Shown here: in pieces, positions 33,366-42,663 of the stretch
Numbering within the stretch: the first letter of the stretch is position 1
How the letters are laid out: each line of letters opens with the position of its first letter
Notes under the pieces: generated by a model
The model's input: only the letters and a program-made list of their open reading frames with translations
Told to the model about the DNA's origin: nothing
The model's database searches: none
Position numbers and translations under genes: made by a program
Assembly: GCF_000744935.1 (NCBI RefSeq)
Contig: NZ_JQMW01000009.1
Location: 868,001 to 932,000 of the forward strand
Direction: 5' to 3'
Source of the DNA: Clostridium sp. KNHs214
GTDB lineage: Bacteria; Bacillota; Clostridia; Clostridiales; Clostridiaceae
DNA: 64,000 bases

Positions 33366-34610
33366 ATGAAAGGTACAGTAAAAATTTTTAATAAAAAATT
33401 TGAATATGATTTCTTATCTGCTTGGATAAAATACAACAGGCTGCAAAATCAGTATACTCAAGAAGCACTGGCACACGGAGTATGCTCTACAAGCCACTTA
33501 AGCTATTTCGAAAGTGGTAAAAAACTTCTTCGTGGAGAAATAATAGAAGCACTTCTTAAAAAAATGAATATTCACGAGATAAAGGAAATTTATGATATGG
33601 GTGCAATAAGGCAGAAATTTTATAACATGATGTTTGAAATAGAAAACTTAAATTATGATAATGCTAGGGCCATATATCAAGAAATCTCCAGCATGGAGTA
33701 TTTGATAATTTTATCTCCCTATAATATTGAATATACAATATATAAATTTATTTACAATTTTCTTTTGGATAAAAAAAGCTATACAGATTTGAAACAGGAT
33801 GTACTAACTTTAGATAAAATTTATTCATCTTTAAGTGAAGAACTTAAATATCTTTATATGTTTATGTCAGGAAGACTTATATTTAAATATAAAGATCATG
33901 ATGAAGGAATTCAAAGGCTACTAGCGGCTAATAAAATAAAAGACACACCTTGGATTAACTATCATTTAGGCTTTTCTTATTGTTTTGATGATAAGCCCTT
34001 AAAGGGAGTTTATTATCTTGAAAAGTCATTAGAAAGCTATGAAAGAAATGGAATATACCTAAATGCTTTGTGGTGTCATAATTACTTAGGAATATGCTAT
34101 AATTTTTTAAACATACACGACGAGTCAGAAAAACATTTTAAAGCAGCATTAACAGGTGCAGAATATTTTAATATTGATGATATATTATGGCATGTATATA
34201 CCAATCTATCTGATTTATACTTACACCTAAAAAAATATAATGAAAGTGTTCTTTGGTCAAAAAAAGCTCTTCATACACCACATGATCCACTTTTACCAGC
34301 ATCCAATTATGTAGAGGCATGCATAAAGCTAAACAAGATTAAAGAATGTAAAAAAATATTCTCTACTTATTTAGTAGAAGAACATAAAAATTCCAAATAT
34401 TATTATTGGTTGTATTTTTTAAATTTAAGTATCTTTCACATTGAAGAAGAACTATTTTATGAAGAAGTAACTCAGAAAATTTTACCTTATTATCAAGGTA
34501 TAAATTATATAGAATTTTGGAAATCAATTAAAATTAAATTAATTGAATATCTTGAGAAAAGACGAAAATATAAGGAAGCAAATAAAATCTACAAGGAGCT
34601 TTTAACCTAA
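33366..34610 (+). CDS. HTH-TPR regulator, RNPP-like
   Basis: The 414-residue protein has an N-terminal XRE HTH (LQNQYTQEALAHGVCSTSHL, then SYFESGKKLLRGE) followed by about eight TPR-like helical repeats, clearest in NALWCHNYLGICYNFLNIHD and LSDLYLHLKKYNESVLWSKK. This is the layout of RNPP regulators (PlcR, NprR, Rgg-type), which bind a short re-imported peptide. The ATG at 33366 is chosen because AAGGAGAG lies 6 bases upstream; an upstream TTG in frame is less likely. Target genes are not evident; it ends at a perfect palindromic terminator. Confidence 0.78.
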   Translation: MKGTVKIFNKKFEYDFLSAWIKYNRLQNQYTQEALAHGVCSTSHLSYFESGKKLLRGEIIEALLKKMNIHEIKEIYDMGAIRQKFYNMMFEIENLNYDNARAIYQEISSMEYLIILSPYNIEYTIYKFIYNFLLDKKSYTDLKQDVLTLDKIYSSLSEELKYLYMFMSGRLIFKYKDHDEGIQRLLAANKIKDTPWINYHLGFSYCFDDKPLKGVYYLEKSLESYERNGIYLNALWCHNYLGICYNFLNIHDESEKHFKAALTGAEYFNIDDILWHVYTNLSDLYLHLKKYNESVLWSKKALHTPHDPLLPASNYVEACIKLNKIKECKKIFSTYLVEEHKNSKYYYWLYFLNLSIFHIEEELFYEEVTQKILPYYQGINYIEFWKSIKIKLIEYLEKRRKYKEANKIYKELLT

Positions 34611-34646
34611 TAATATGTCCAACAAATATAAAATAAAACTATACGC

Positions 34647-34676
34647 AAAAGACTTGGACAATTGTCCAAGTCTTTT
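34647..34676. terminator. 30-bp perfect palindromic terminator
   Basis: AAAAGACTTGGACAA and its exact complement meet without a spacer; T residues flank the stem on both strands, so it can act in both directions. Confidence 0.85.
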
Positions 34677-34712
34677 ATGTTGTATCTTGCAAACTATTAA
34701 AGCGTGTATATC

Positions 34713-34805
34713 TCACTCTACTGAGCCGGTGCAGAAATCTTGATTTCCAAACCAAATTACATCATTGCCTTTTTCTATATAGTAATAAATTAATCCATTT
34801 ACTCC
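34713..34805 (-). pseudogene. short coding remnant downstream of a GNAT gene
   Basis: A minus-strand frame reads GVNGLIYYYIEKGNDVIWFG followed by NQDFCTGSVE and TGA. It has no start or ribosome site and looks like the 3' end of a lost gene. The family is not recognised. Confidence 0.35.
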
Positions 34806-34843
34806 AAACCCCTATTATGGGACTATATTCGATTTTCTAAAGA

Positions 34844-35347
34844 TTAATTTTCAAATAAAAATATATCCCCTAAAGTTCCATCATCATATTCTGAATTAGG
34901 GTATGACTCAACAAGTTTATAGTTATCTTTCGTATATTCCGAAATAACTTTATTCCAAAAGTGTACAGATGCTATATTTTTAGGATGTCTTTTCAATTGC
35001 CATTTTCCATGAAACATATCAAACACTTTCATAGCAACAAATTTTCCTATACCACTACGACGATATTTATACATTACAAAGAATTCTGCCAAAGAATAAT
35101 CAGTTTTTTCATCTACTTCAGGATAATCATTTACCATTACAAATCCCGCCAAGTTTTCATCTACAACAATAAAAAAAGCCCATCTATTTTCTTCTGTCCA
35201 ATAACAATCAAGATAATCATATCCATATAAACCAAGTTTGTTTACATCTCTATTATCCCATTGCGAAAATTCATAATCGTATTTCTCTAGTAAATTTTTA
35301 AGTATTTCTTTATCTTCAACATTTACTCTTCTAAGCTCTATGTTCAT
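34844..35347 (-). CDS. GNAT-family N-acetyltransferase
   Basis: The 167-residue protein has the GNAT layout with FFVMYKYRRSGIGKFVAMKV as the acetyl-CoA loop (R-R-x-G-I-G) near residue 92 and SVHFWNKVISEYTKDNYKL as the late helix-strand. DENLAGFVMVNDYPE is beta-4. Substrate unknown. The ATG at 35347 is used instead of an in-frame GTG six codons earlier; GAGGAG is 12 and AGGAG 1 base upstream, so the start is not fully certain. Confidence 0.82.
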   Translation of the reverse strand: MNIELRRVNVEDKEILKNLLEKYDYEFSQWDNRDVNKLGLYGYDYLDCYWTEENRWAFFIVVDENLAGFVMVNDYPEVDEKTDYSLAEFFVMYKYRRSGIGKFVAMKVFDMFHGKWQLKRHPKNIASVHFWNKVISEYTKDNYKLVESYPNSEYDDGTLGDIFLFEN

Positions 35348-35384
35348 TCTCCTATATCTCCTCACGTAATAAAAATAATTTCTT

Positions 35385-36206
35385 TTATAATTTATGACAT
35401 ATTAGAGTATTACATGTTATAAGTGTTTTCCCAAAGGTAAGTCCATTAATAGGATTATTTGAATACTCTTTCCTTGAAGATGCAATATTCGATCCGATTA
35501 TAATATCACCACCTATTGGCATCATTTCTTGGTTTTTTAATACTCCATGATGCTCTATTACCAAATTTAAATTTTTAAGTTTTTCTTTAAACTTATTTTC
35601 AAATTCATTCCAATTTTCATTTTTAGATAATGCTCTAGTTAAAAGCTTTTTATCAATGCTATTTATTTCAGTAGAGTTTGTCCAGAATCTTGGATATACA
35701 CAAATAAATTTTCCATTAGGTTTTAACATTTTATGTATTATGTTTAAACTATCTAAAACAGTATATCTAAACATTCCTGAATAAGAAATTATTATATCTA
35801 CTGAATTATTTTTTATTGTATAATGCTCATTTCCTTCTATATCGGTAATACTCCCTAAATACACAGCTAAATTTTCTATGTTAAAATGTTCTTTACACCT
35901 TTTAGCATATAAACAATGTACTTTCTCTAATTCAAATGAAATTACAGTATTGCACTTATTTGCAAATGCTGCTGCAGTACTACAAATTCCCCCTCCAATT
36001 TCTAAGACATTAAATTTTGAAATGTCGTCTTCTAAAAAACCATTTTGAATAAGATTATTAATAAATTTACTTTTTTCAATTATTTCTTTATGAAAGTCAT
36101 TAATAGGGTCATAATCTTTTGGATAATCAACACCTTTTAGTGATTCTGATATTTCTTTCTTTGGATCTAAGCCGAGCTCTTCTAGAATTGATTTTATTGA
36201 ATGCAT
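35385..36206 (-). CDS. class I SAM-dependent methyltransferase
   Basis: The 273-residue protein has motif I NVLEIGGGICSTAAAF near residue 67, VISFELEKVHCLYAKRC as motif II, and DIIISYSGMFRYTVLDSL as motif IV. It is the third such enzyme in the window and is not closely similar to the other two by eye. The start lies 20 bases from the GNAT operon region, but the ribosome site is weak. Acceptor unknown. Confidence 0.8.
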   Translation of the reverse strand: MHSIKSILEELGLDPKKEISESLKGVDYPKDYDPINDFHKEIIEKSKFINNLIQNGFLEDDISKFNVLEIGGGICSTAAAFANKCNTVISFELEKVHCLYAKRCKEHFNIENLAVYLGSITDIEGNEHYTIKNNSVDIIISYSGMFRYTVLDSLNIIHKMLKPNGKFICVYPRFWTNSTEINSIDKKLLTRALSKNENWNEFENKFKEKLKNLNLVIEHHGVLKNQEMMPIGGDIIIGSNIASSRKEYSNNPINGLTFGKTLITCNTLICHKL

Positions 36207-36295
36207 TATATTTGCCCCCCATATATTAAAATAAGTTATTGAAATAATTTATTAATTAAGTGTCCATTAAAGTTTTGTATTAAAAATATCCTTAT

Positions 36296-36817
36296 CTATT
36301 TATTTTTTCTAAAATGTAATCCATAGAACCATGTAATGTTCCATCCAAATGATGCTGCAGCTATTCCAACTAAAATTATCAAAAAAATTTCTCCAGCGCC
36401 ACCCTCTATACGATGTCCAATGAAACTAAATACAGCCATTAATGCAATACTGAAAACCAGTAAGAATATATTTATATTAACACGCTTTTTTCTAGCCTCT
36501 TCTAATGGTGTTGGATCTGTATATATTGGCAGCGTTCCTGGTGATGCTTTGAAAATTCGATAGCCATAAGATTCACAAACAAATTCCCAGCCAGCATGCT
36601 TAAAAATCATCAAATATTCATCTAAATCATCAATATGTTCCTGAAAGTCCATAGTATATATTAAATCCTGAGGTTCACCCTTTATAAATTCAAAAGAAAA
36701 AATTGAGCTCGAATGAAGTATCCACCCCTCTTTTGCCCATTGAGACATTTTATCTAGCATAGTATTTTTTGATATATCCCATCCATTATTACTCATTTTC
36801 CGTATATTTTTATTCAT
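36296..36817 (-). CDS. DUF2812 membrane protein, PadR partner
   Basis: The 173-residue protein begins with an amphipathic cytoplasmic domain (MSQWAKEGWILHSSSIFSFE, near residues 24-43, is typical of DUF2812) and ends with two membrane helices (about 117-135 and 141-163). It overlaps the PadR gene by 8 bases. PadR-DUF2812 pairs are common in Firmicutes and are thought to sense or answer membrane or drug stress; the exact role is unknown. Confidence 0.82.
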   Translation of the reverse strand: MNKNIRKMSNNGWDISKNTMLDKMSQWAKEGWILHSSSIFSFEFIKGEPQDLIYTMDFQEHIDDLDEYLMIFKHAGWEFVCESYGYRIFKASPGTLPIYTDPTPLEEARKKRVNINIFLLVFSIALMAVFSFIGHRIEGGAGEIFLIILVGIAAASFGWNITWFYGLHFRKNK

Positions 36818-37151
36818 AATAATCCCCCATTCCTTTTATAACTTTTTCTGCATGAGAAACCATTTCTTTACGTCTTAAATAGTCCTTCATTAAAAGTGCT
36901 TTACCTTTTTTTTGAATTTCATATGTTTTTCTCTCCCCTTGTTCTTCTGAAACTAATCTAATTAATCCCGCATCTAAAAGCTTTTTAAGTGAAGTATACA
37001 AATTAGCAGGACCAATTTCAAAACTATTATCTGAGATCTCTTTAACTCGCTCCATCATGGCATATCCATGAATAGGCTTTAGCATACATAATAATAAATA
37101 ATAATAAGCATCTGTTAAGTATCCTTCTTCCAGTGTATTACGCCTTGCCAT
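36810..37151 (-). CDS. PadR-family regulator
   Basis: The 113-residue protein is a PadR winged helix: YYLLLCMLKPIHGYAMMERV near residues 17-36, then FEIGPANLYTSLKKLLDAGL and the wing LVSEEQGERKTYEI. PadR proteins repress a nearby operon until a ligand binds. The promoter upstream contains a 13-bp inverted repeat over the -10 box, so self-repression together with the DUF2812 gene is likely. Confidence 0.9.
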   Translation of the reverse strand: MARRNTLEEGYLTDAYYYLLLCMLKPIHGYAMMERVKEISDNSFEIGPANLYTSLKKLLDAGLIRLVSEEQGERKTYEIQKKGKALLMKDYLRRKEMVSHAEKVIKGMGDYYE

Positions 37152-37171
37152 GTAATCACTCCAATTCTTAT

Positions 37172-37209
37172 ACTATATCATTAAAAGATATATCATTTAA
37201 TGATATAGT
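37172..37209. promoter_or_regulatory. probable PadR operator
   Basis: ACTATATCATTAA (37172-37184) and TTAATGATATAGT (37197-37209) form a 13-bp perfect inverted repeat with a 12-base centre that overlaps the -10 box of the PadR promoter. Confidence 0.6.
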
Positions 37210-37233
37210 ATCATGCTGTAAATAAAATGTCAA
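37205..37233 (-). promoter_or_regulatory. promoter of the PadR-DUF2812 operon
   Basis: TTGACA (37228-37233), 17-base spacer, TACTAT (37205-37210). Confidence 0.65.
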
Positions 37234-37521
37234 TAAAATATTAGGTTTTAATTTCCTATATATTAAAGAAAAGTAGTATTATGTGTTAAAATCCACTATA
37301 CAATAGTGGTGAAGTGGATACGCCTGTTAGAATAAGGATAGCATAGACTAGCATACTGACTTATTATTTATTTGAATGTGCCTAAATAAACATTGCTGTA
37401 ACATTTATAAATTCCTAATTATATAATGATATTAAGTAACAATATTAAATTACGTAATTTTACCAAAATGGTTATGATTTATGATAAATTGAATACTGTT
37501 TAAAAATATTTTAATAAGGAT
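37234..37521. other. intergenic stretch before the DUF6143 gene
   Basis: About 290 bases. A small fold is possible near 37295-37330 (TCCACT, AGTGG and AGTGGA segments). No standard vegetative promoter for the DUF6143 gene is obvious, which would fit a sporulation sigma factor, but I could not identify its hexamers with confidence. Confidence 0.3.
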
Positions 37522-38109
37522 ATGATAGAAGTGGATTGTATAGATAATTGTACAAATAATTGTAAAAGTTCCATTGTCTTACCTAACCCTATAACTCAGA
37601 TAGCTAGTATGCCCTATGCTTTATATCTTTCACTTCAAGGTAAATATTTTGTAGGATATGCAGATGAGTTAGAGTTTGGTAATGGAAGTAGTGCATGGGC
37701 AGGATTAATAAACCCAAGCTGTTCTGGAGTTAACTTACACGTTTATGTTTGGACTGTTACGAACATTGGCACATCTCCTATAAGAGCACAGATATGGTTC
37801 AATTCAAGTCCACCTGGTCATGCAACCGAATCAGAATTAGTTACCCCAGCTAATACAGCCATTTGTCCATTGCCGCGACCACGGGTAAGACTTCTTGAGG
37901 CATCTAATGTTGCAGGTGAGCCTGAAGGTGGAGTTAAAGCATTTGTTAGAAGAGCTCTTCCAGAGGTTACAATTGCAGATGAAGAAGAAGGTAAATTTAT
38001 TTTTCCTCCTGGAGGATCATTTATCATTTTTTTATCAAATCCAGAATCACCAAATGAAGCTGCTAAAGGCAGGGTTGCCTTTGGATGGTGGGAAGAAAAG
38101 ATAAAATAA
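37522..38109 (+). CDS. DUF6143-type protein
   Basis: The 195-residue protein is soluble and beta-rich, with cysteines only near the start (DCIDNCTNNC) and two mid-chain (NPSCSG, AICPLP). Segments such as LYLSLQGKYFVGYADELEFG and FIFPPGGSFIIFLSNPESPN recall the clostridial/bacillar family DUF6143; this is from memory. No signal peptide is seen. The gene stands alone with its own terminator and is richer in G+C than its neighbours. AAGGAT lies very close to the ATG, so the true start may be the GTG three codons later. Function unknown; a spore-layer role is only a guess. Confidence 0.6.
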   Translation: MIEVDCIDNCTNNCKSSIVLPNPITQIASMPYALYLSLQGKYFVGYADELEFGNGSSAWAGLINPSCSGVNLHVYVWTVTNIGTSPIRAQIWFNSSPPGHATESELVTPANTAICPLPRPRVRLLEASNVAGEPEGGVKAFVRRALPEVTIADEEEGKFIFPPGGSFIIFLSNPESPNEAAKGRVAFGWWEEKIK

Positions 38110-38117
38110 AGTAATTT

Positions 38118-38163
38118 AAGACATTAAAAATCCGGTGAATGCAGCCGTGATTTTTAATGTCTT
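38118..38163 (+). terminator. terminator of the DUF6143 gene
   Basis: AAGACATTAAAAATC and GATTTTTAATGTCTT form a 15-bp perfect stem followed by TTCTAT. Confidence 0.8.
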
Positions 38164-38258
38164 TTCTATCTTTCAAATAGTGAAATTGCAATTATAGATT
38201 CTACGATATTTTCCAAAACATCCAAGCAATTATCAATAAATGATATAGGTATAATTTG

Positions 38259-40322
38259 TTAGTTTTTACCTCTTTGGATAAAGTAATATTCCAATACTTT
38301 CTTTTGCATAGGTATCACATAATGACTTCCACCTTTAGATTTAACATCTTCAATTACGGTAGCAAGTACTATTTTAGGATTATCAGTATTCATAGTAACA
38401 AGCCATCCATATTCTTCGCCAGTAGTATCATCAACACTTTTTTTCAATTCTGCTGTACCTGTTTTACCAGCCAAAGCTACTCCATCTATTTTAACTCCAC
38501 GTCCTGTACCAGATGGATTATCTATAACCTGTTTAAGATCTTCTAAAAGTATATTTGCATTTTTCTCAGAAATAACATTTTTCTTCCATATCTTTGGAGC
38601 ATTCTTATCACTTTGAAGATATAGACTAGGCACCATCATATTACCTTGATTCACCACGGAACTATACATTAAAGCTACATGTAATGGACTCATCAATACT
38701 TGACCTTGTCCATAAGAACTATCTGCTAGTTGAATATCGTTTTTTATGTTATTATCAGAAGAAATTTGAGATTTTACAATTGGATAATCTATAGGCATTT
38801 TTTCTCCTATACCAAAGGATTTAGCTTTTTCTAAAAAACCCTCCTTACCCATTTTAAGACCCGCTTGAGCAAAATATATATTATCAGAATATATAAAGGC
38901 ATCTTTTAAATTAACTGACTTACCTGGGTCTGCTACTCTTGTAACCTTATACGCTCCCCAACTACTATCAGGTTGCCATTGCTTTCCTTGTATATTGATA
39001 GTTTCTGCTGGGTTTATACTTCCTTTTTCTAAGCCCGCTGCTGCAGTGAATAGCTTAAATGTTGATCCAGGTGCATATGCAGCTTTGAATCTATTATCAA
39101 ATTGTATATTTTTATCCTTTTCCCATTGTGATTTAGTACTCTCAGTAGCATATGTTGTAAACACATTAGGATCAAAGGATGGAGAACTTACCATTGCAAG
39201 AATTTCTCCGTTTTTAGGGTTTATAGCTGTAGAAGCTCCTCTTTCACCATTCATACTCTCGTATATTTTCTTTTGAAGTTCTGCATCTATAGAAAGAGTT
39301 ATGTTTTCTCCATTTTTAGGTTCTGTTTTTGCAATTTTTATTTTTTGTGATTCAGTTCCGTCCTTTTGTTTAGAGATATAAATAAATTTACCATCTTTAG
39401 CTCTTAATTTATTTTCATAAACCTGCTCTAATCCTCTTTTGCCTATAGTACTAGTAGAACTGTATCCTTGACCATCTAGTTTTTTAAGTTCTTCTGCTGT
39501 TATAGGTCCAACGTATCCTATCAATGAACCCATAGCTTCCCCACCTTGATAGATTCTACTTTCTGGTTTTTGATGTATTACTCCAGCAATTTTCATAGCC
39601 TCTGCAATTATGTCTTTTTTATCAGCAGATATATTAACAATAGGTACAAAATGTTCAGGATTACTATTAGCTTTTAGATTATTTTCTATTACTGAAGGTT
39701 TAATATCTAAAATTTTAGCTAATTTAGCTACATTTGCTTCTTTACTTATATTAAAATCTTTAGGTTTAACGCCAATAGCCACTACAGTTCCATTTGTAGC
39801 AAGCCCATAGCCATTTCTATCATGAATTTCTCCTCTTTTAGCTGGAATAGTCTCTACTCTAACCTTGTCACCAGCTTCCATTTGGGGAAATATCATTTTC
39901 TCACTCCAATTAATTTTCCAAGCTTTTTTATTGTCTACCTTCTCTTTAATCATAACTACTTCATAGTCTTTAATATTAATTTTTCCAGCTACAGTTGTCA
40001 TAGTTAAAGAAAAAGGTATCTTTTCTGCTTTTTTATCAGTAGTTTCTACATTGATAGAAATATTCTTTGCCTCTATACCGCTATAAATGTTAGAATATCT
40101 ATCTATAAAATTCTTTTCAGTAATTTTAGACTTTGTTTCCTTAGACAGCATTCCATACATGCTTTTATAATCTTTTTTCTGCCAATAGCCCTTATATTCA
40201 TTAAAGGTTTCTATAGCATTTTTTTCTTTTAAGGAACAACCAGCTAAAATAAAGGTTGTTGAAAATAGCAATACTACTGTAGTTAATACAGTAAAAAGTC
40301 TTTTAAAATTTAGCTTTAACAT
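38259..40322 (-). CDS. MecA-like penicillin-binding lipoprotein
   Basis: The 687-residue protein begins with a lipoprotein signal (lipobox LAGC near residue 29), then an NTF2-like domain (IETFNEYKGYWQKKDYKSMY) as in MecA/PBP2a, the PBP dimerisation domain (ETIPAKRGEIHDRNGYGLA) and the transpeptidase. Catalytic motifs are S-x-x-K in GSTFK (near residue 418), SDN in YSDNIYF (near 477) and KTG in AGKTGTAE (near 620). It cross-links peptidoglycan outside the membrane. In clostridia such class B PBPs are common and do not by themselves prove beta-lactam resistance. No BlaI/MecI-type regulator is next to it. Confidence 0.9.
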   Translation of the reverse strand: MLKLNFKRLFTVLTTVVLLFSTTFILAGCSLKEKNAIETFNEYKGYWQKKDYKSMYGMLSKETKSKITEKNFIDRYSNIYSGIEAKNISINVETTDKKAEKIPFSLTMTTVAGKINIKDYEVVMIKEKVDNKKAWKINWSEKMIFPQMEAGDKVRVETIPAKRGEIHDRNGYGLATNGTVVAIGVKPKDFNISKEANVAKLAKILDIKPSVIENNLKANSNPEHFVPIVNISADKKDIIAEAMKIAGVIHQKPESRIYQGGEAMGSLIGYVGPITAEELKKLDGQGYSSTSTIGKRGLEQVYENKLRAKDGKFIYISKQKDGTESQKIKIAKTEPKNGENITLSIDAELQKKIYESMNGERGASTAINPKNGEILAMVSSPSFDPNVFTTYATESTKSQWEKDKNIQFDNRFKAAYAPGSTFKLFTAAAGLEKGSINPAETINIQGKQWQPDSSWGAYKVTRVADPGKSVNLKDAFIYSDNIYFAQAGLKMGKEGFLEKAKSFGIGEKMPIDYPIVKSQISSDNNIKNDIQLADSSYGQGQVLMSPLHVALMYSSVVNQGNMMVPSLYLQSDKNAPKIWKKNVISEKNANILLEDLKQVIDNPSGTGRGVKIDGVALAGKTGTAELKKSVDDTTGEEYGWLVTMNTDNPKIVLATVIEDVKSKGGSHYVIPMQKKVLEYYFIQRGKN

Positions 40323-40529
40323 ATAGTAACACCTCTTATAACGTTTTTAGTAAAAGATTTTGTATGCCTAATTTTATTACTTTCCTCCCTATAATAGATT
40401 TAAACCTAATAGTATTATACCATAATATACAATATTGTGATTGATAATTAATATTATGTGTGTGACAATGTTGGAAACTTTAAATTAGCATTTTCACTTA
40501 CAACTATAAAATTAAATTTAAAACGAAAT

Positions 40530-40579
40530 AACAACTTTCAAGGACTGCATTCTGTAGAATATAGTCCTTGAAAGTTGTT
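40530..40579 (-). terminator. terminator of the ABC-S41 operon
   Basis: AACAACTTTCAAGGACT and AGTCCTTGAAAGTTGTT form a 17-bp perfect stem downstream of the S41 gene stop. T residues are more evident on the plus strand (TTTAATT), but only minus-strand genes flank it. Confidence 0.75.
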
Positions 40580-40614
40580 TAATTATACTTCATATGTTTA
40601 TTTTAGTTTTTCAT

Positions 40615-41889
40615 TTAATTTTTTTCTACATTATAATTTAGTATATAATCTAAGACAGGATCTTTTTTATTTAAATAATCTTTTATAGATACTTCAATCA
40701 TCTTATCAGGCACAAAAGTATTAGAGTTATCTTCTGATAATTTATTAAATTGTGTTGAATATTGTACTGCTATTTTTGAATTAGGAAGTACAAAATCTTT
40801 CACAGCTCCGTAATGATTAGGTATGCCACTAGTAGACTCTCCAACAAAAGTAGCATTAGTTTCTTTTTTTAACATAACAGCATTAACTATGGCTGAAGAA
40901 AAAGTCCTTCTTCCTACTATAATAAAAAGATTGTTTTTGTTATTAACTTTTTTATTTTTTAGCCAAGTTATAAAAGGCTTTATATATTTATCACTCCCAC
41001 CAGAATTATCTCTCATATCAATTATAAACTTATGAATAGGATGATTGTCCATAAATTTTAAAAGTTCATTTGTAAATTCCTCCATGTTTTTAGCTTTTTC
41101 ATTATTAGACTCTTGAACTCCAAGGCACTTATTATATTTAAAGTATAGAGTTTTTTCACTTGAAATATATTTATACCAATAGTTTAAATTTGATTTCTGC
41201 ATATATAATGGATATGTATCATTATATTTATCAATAATAAATTTCCCTTTAAATGTTTCCATATCTATGGTATCTATATTTATATCAAAGGTCCTGCCCT
41301 TTTCATTTTTAAAAGTGAAAGTTGCCTCTTTTGTGTTAGAGACAATTTTAAGGCCATGGAGAACCTCAGCATTCATTAAATATTTTGGAATACTCTTCTT
41401 TAGCATAGCTTCATTGTCCTTAGCAACTAAAGGTAGAATAGCTTGTTCAACTTTTTTCACATCTATTCCATTTATTCTTATTAGTTTTGAATAAAGCACG
41501 TCCTTATATTTACTTATAGTATTAGTTACATAAATTCCTTCTTTAAAGTAATAAAATTGTAAAGGGTACATATCTAAAGATTTTTTATAAGCTGATGTAT
41601 GGGTATCACCTACAGAAGCAATTATTTTATATATACCGTTAACTATTTCATCATCATTTAAATTATCCACAGAGTTTTTTAAAGTATTTATTTCTTCATT
41701 AAATTTTTCTTCACTGATTTTAAAAAATAAGTTTACATGTTTCTTAGGAAGAGCCTTTTGTAGATAGCTTAAATCTTTTTTCCACTTAATGTTTCTATCT
41801 CCTCCTAAATATTGTGATCCGCAACCTGTAAAAAATAGTGTAAAAAAAATTAAACTAAAGCAAATAGTATTCTTTATAAATTTATCCAT
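40615..41889 (-). CDS. S41-family peptidase, lipoprotein
   Basis: The 424-residue protein starts MDKFIKNTICFSLIFFTLFF with lipobox FTGC, so it is secreted and lipid-anchored. The S41 (C-terminal processing protease) fold is shown by IIASVGDTHTSAYKK near residue 83, FIIDMRDNSGGSDKYIKPFI near 292 and GRRTFSSAIVNAVML near 325, which holds the catalytic serine. A PDZ-like domain is not clear. The start at 41889 has GGAGG 5 bases upstream. It is the last gene of the ABC exporter operon, so it may cleave the peptide the system handles. Confidence 0.85.
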   Translation of the reverse strand: MDKFIKNTICFSLIFFTLFFTGCGSQYLGGDRNIKWKKDLSYLQKALPKKHVNLFFKISEEKFNEEINTLKNSVDNLNDDEIVNGIYKIIASVGDTHTSAYKKSLDMYPLQFYYFKEGIYVTNTISKYKDVLYSKLIRINGIDVKKVEQAILPLVAKDNEAMLKKSIPKYLMNAEVLHGLKIVSNTKEATFTFKNEKGRTFDINIDTIDMETFKGKFIIDKYNDTYPLYMQKSNLNYWYKYISSEKTLYFKYNKCLGVQESNNEKAKNMEEFTNELLKFMDNHPIHKFIIDMRDNSGGSDKYIKPFITWLKNKKVNNKNNLFIIVGRRTFSSAIVNAVMLKKETNATFVGESTSGIPNHYGAVKDFVLPNSKIAVQYSTQFNKLSEDNSNTFVPDKMIEVSIKDYLNKKDPVLDYILNYNVEKN

Positions 41890-41920
41890 TTTAACCTCCA
41901 TTAAGCTTAGTATAAACAAC

Positions 41921-42646
41921 TTAATCTATATCTTTTTTGTTAAATTCATATATAGAAATAGTCATAAAAAAAAGAAAACATAAACTACCAGAAATTATAA
42001 TATAATTAAAGTTAATATATTCAGACAAGTAAAAATACTTAACTGAAGTAAAAGGTGTCAATAAAGGCATATACTTGATATATCCGGAATAGGAAGAAAA
42101 AACACCTGATATAATGAAAGCTAATATACCAAATACTGTTGGTATCATAATATTTTTACTTATGTTTGCAATTAGAATTGGGATAGGCACTAGTAAAAAT
42201 TGAAAAATAAGAGAACACAAATTAGCTTTTATATCCTTAATTATAAGATGCCCCGCTGGAAAATTTCCATTTAAAAAATAATAACTTAAAAGTATGGACG
42301 CAACCTCAATGACATAAACTAAAGAAATTAGTATATATATTATAAAAATTTTTGCTATAAAAATTTTTATCCTACTCACTGGATAACAATATAAGACATT
42401 AGCTGTTTTCTCTGTAAACTCTCTAGAAAAAACATAGGCTGGTATTAATGAAAATAAAACTACATAAAGTAATAAATAATTTATTTGCTCAATATTATAT
42501 GCGTAATTTTCAAAAGACATATGTGTTTCAGTTACAAGTCGTGCTGTAAACATAAGTAATGACATACTTATTCCGCCAATTAAAACTATAAGCATAATAT
42601 TCGATTTTTTTAATTTTAAAATTTCAGAGTATATTATATTCATCAT
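41921..42646 (-). CDS. ABC-2 permease (LanG/BcrB-like)
   Basis: The 241-residue protein has six hydrophobic segments and the ABC-2 signature around FSREFTEKTANVLYCYPVSR near residue 70. It is a clear paralogue of the preceding permease (same REFTxKTAN-xYxYPxSR motif). Two such permeases plus one ATPase form LanFEG-type exporters that expel lantibiotics or bacitracin-like peptides from the membrane. Confidence 0.85.
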   Translation of the reverse strand: MMNIIYSEILKLKKSNIMLIVLIGGISMSLLMFTARLVTETHMSFENYAYNIEQINYLLLYVVLFSLIPAYVFSREFTEKTANVLYCYPVSRIKIFIAKIFIIYILISLVYVIEVASILLSYYFLNGNFPAGHLIIKDIKANLCSLIFQFLLVPIPILIANISKNIMIPTVFGILAFIISGVFSSYSGYIKYMPLLTPFTSVKYFYLSEYINFNYIIISGSLCFLFFMTISIYEFNKKDID

Positions 42647-42663
42647 TTTAATCTCTCCTCAGC

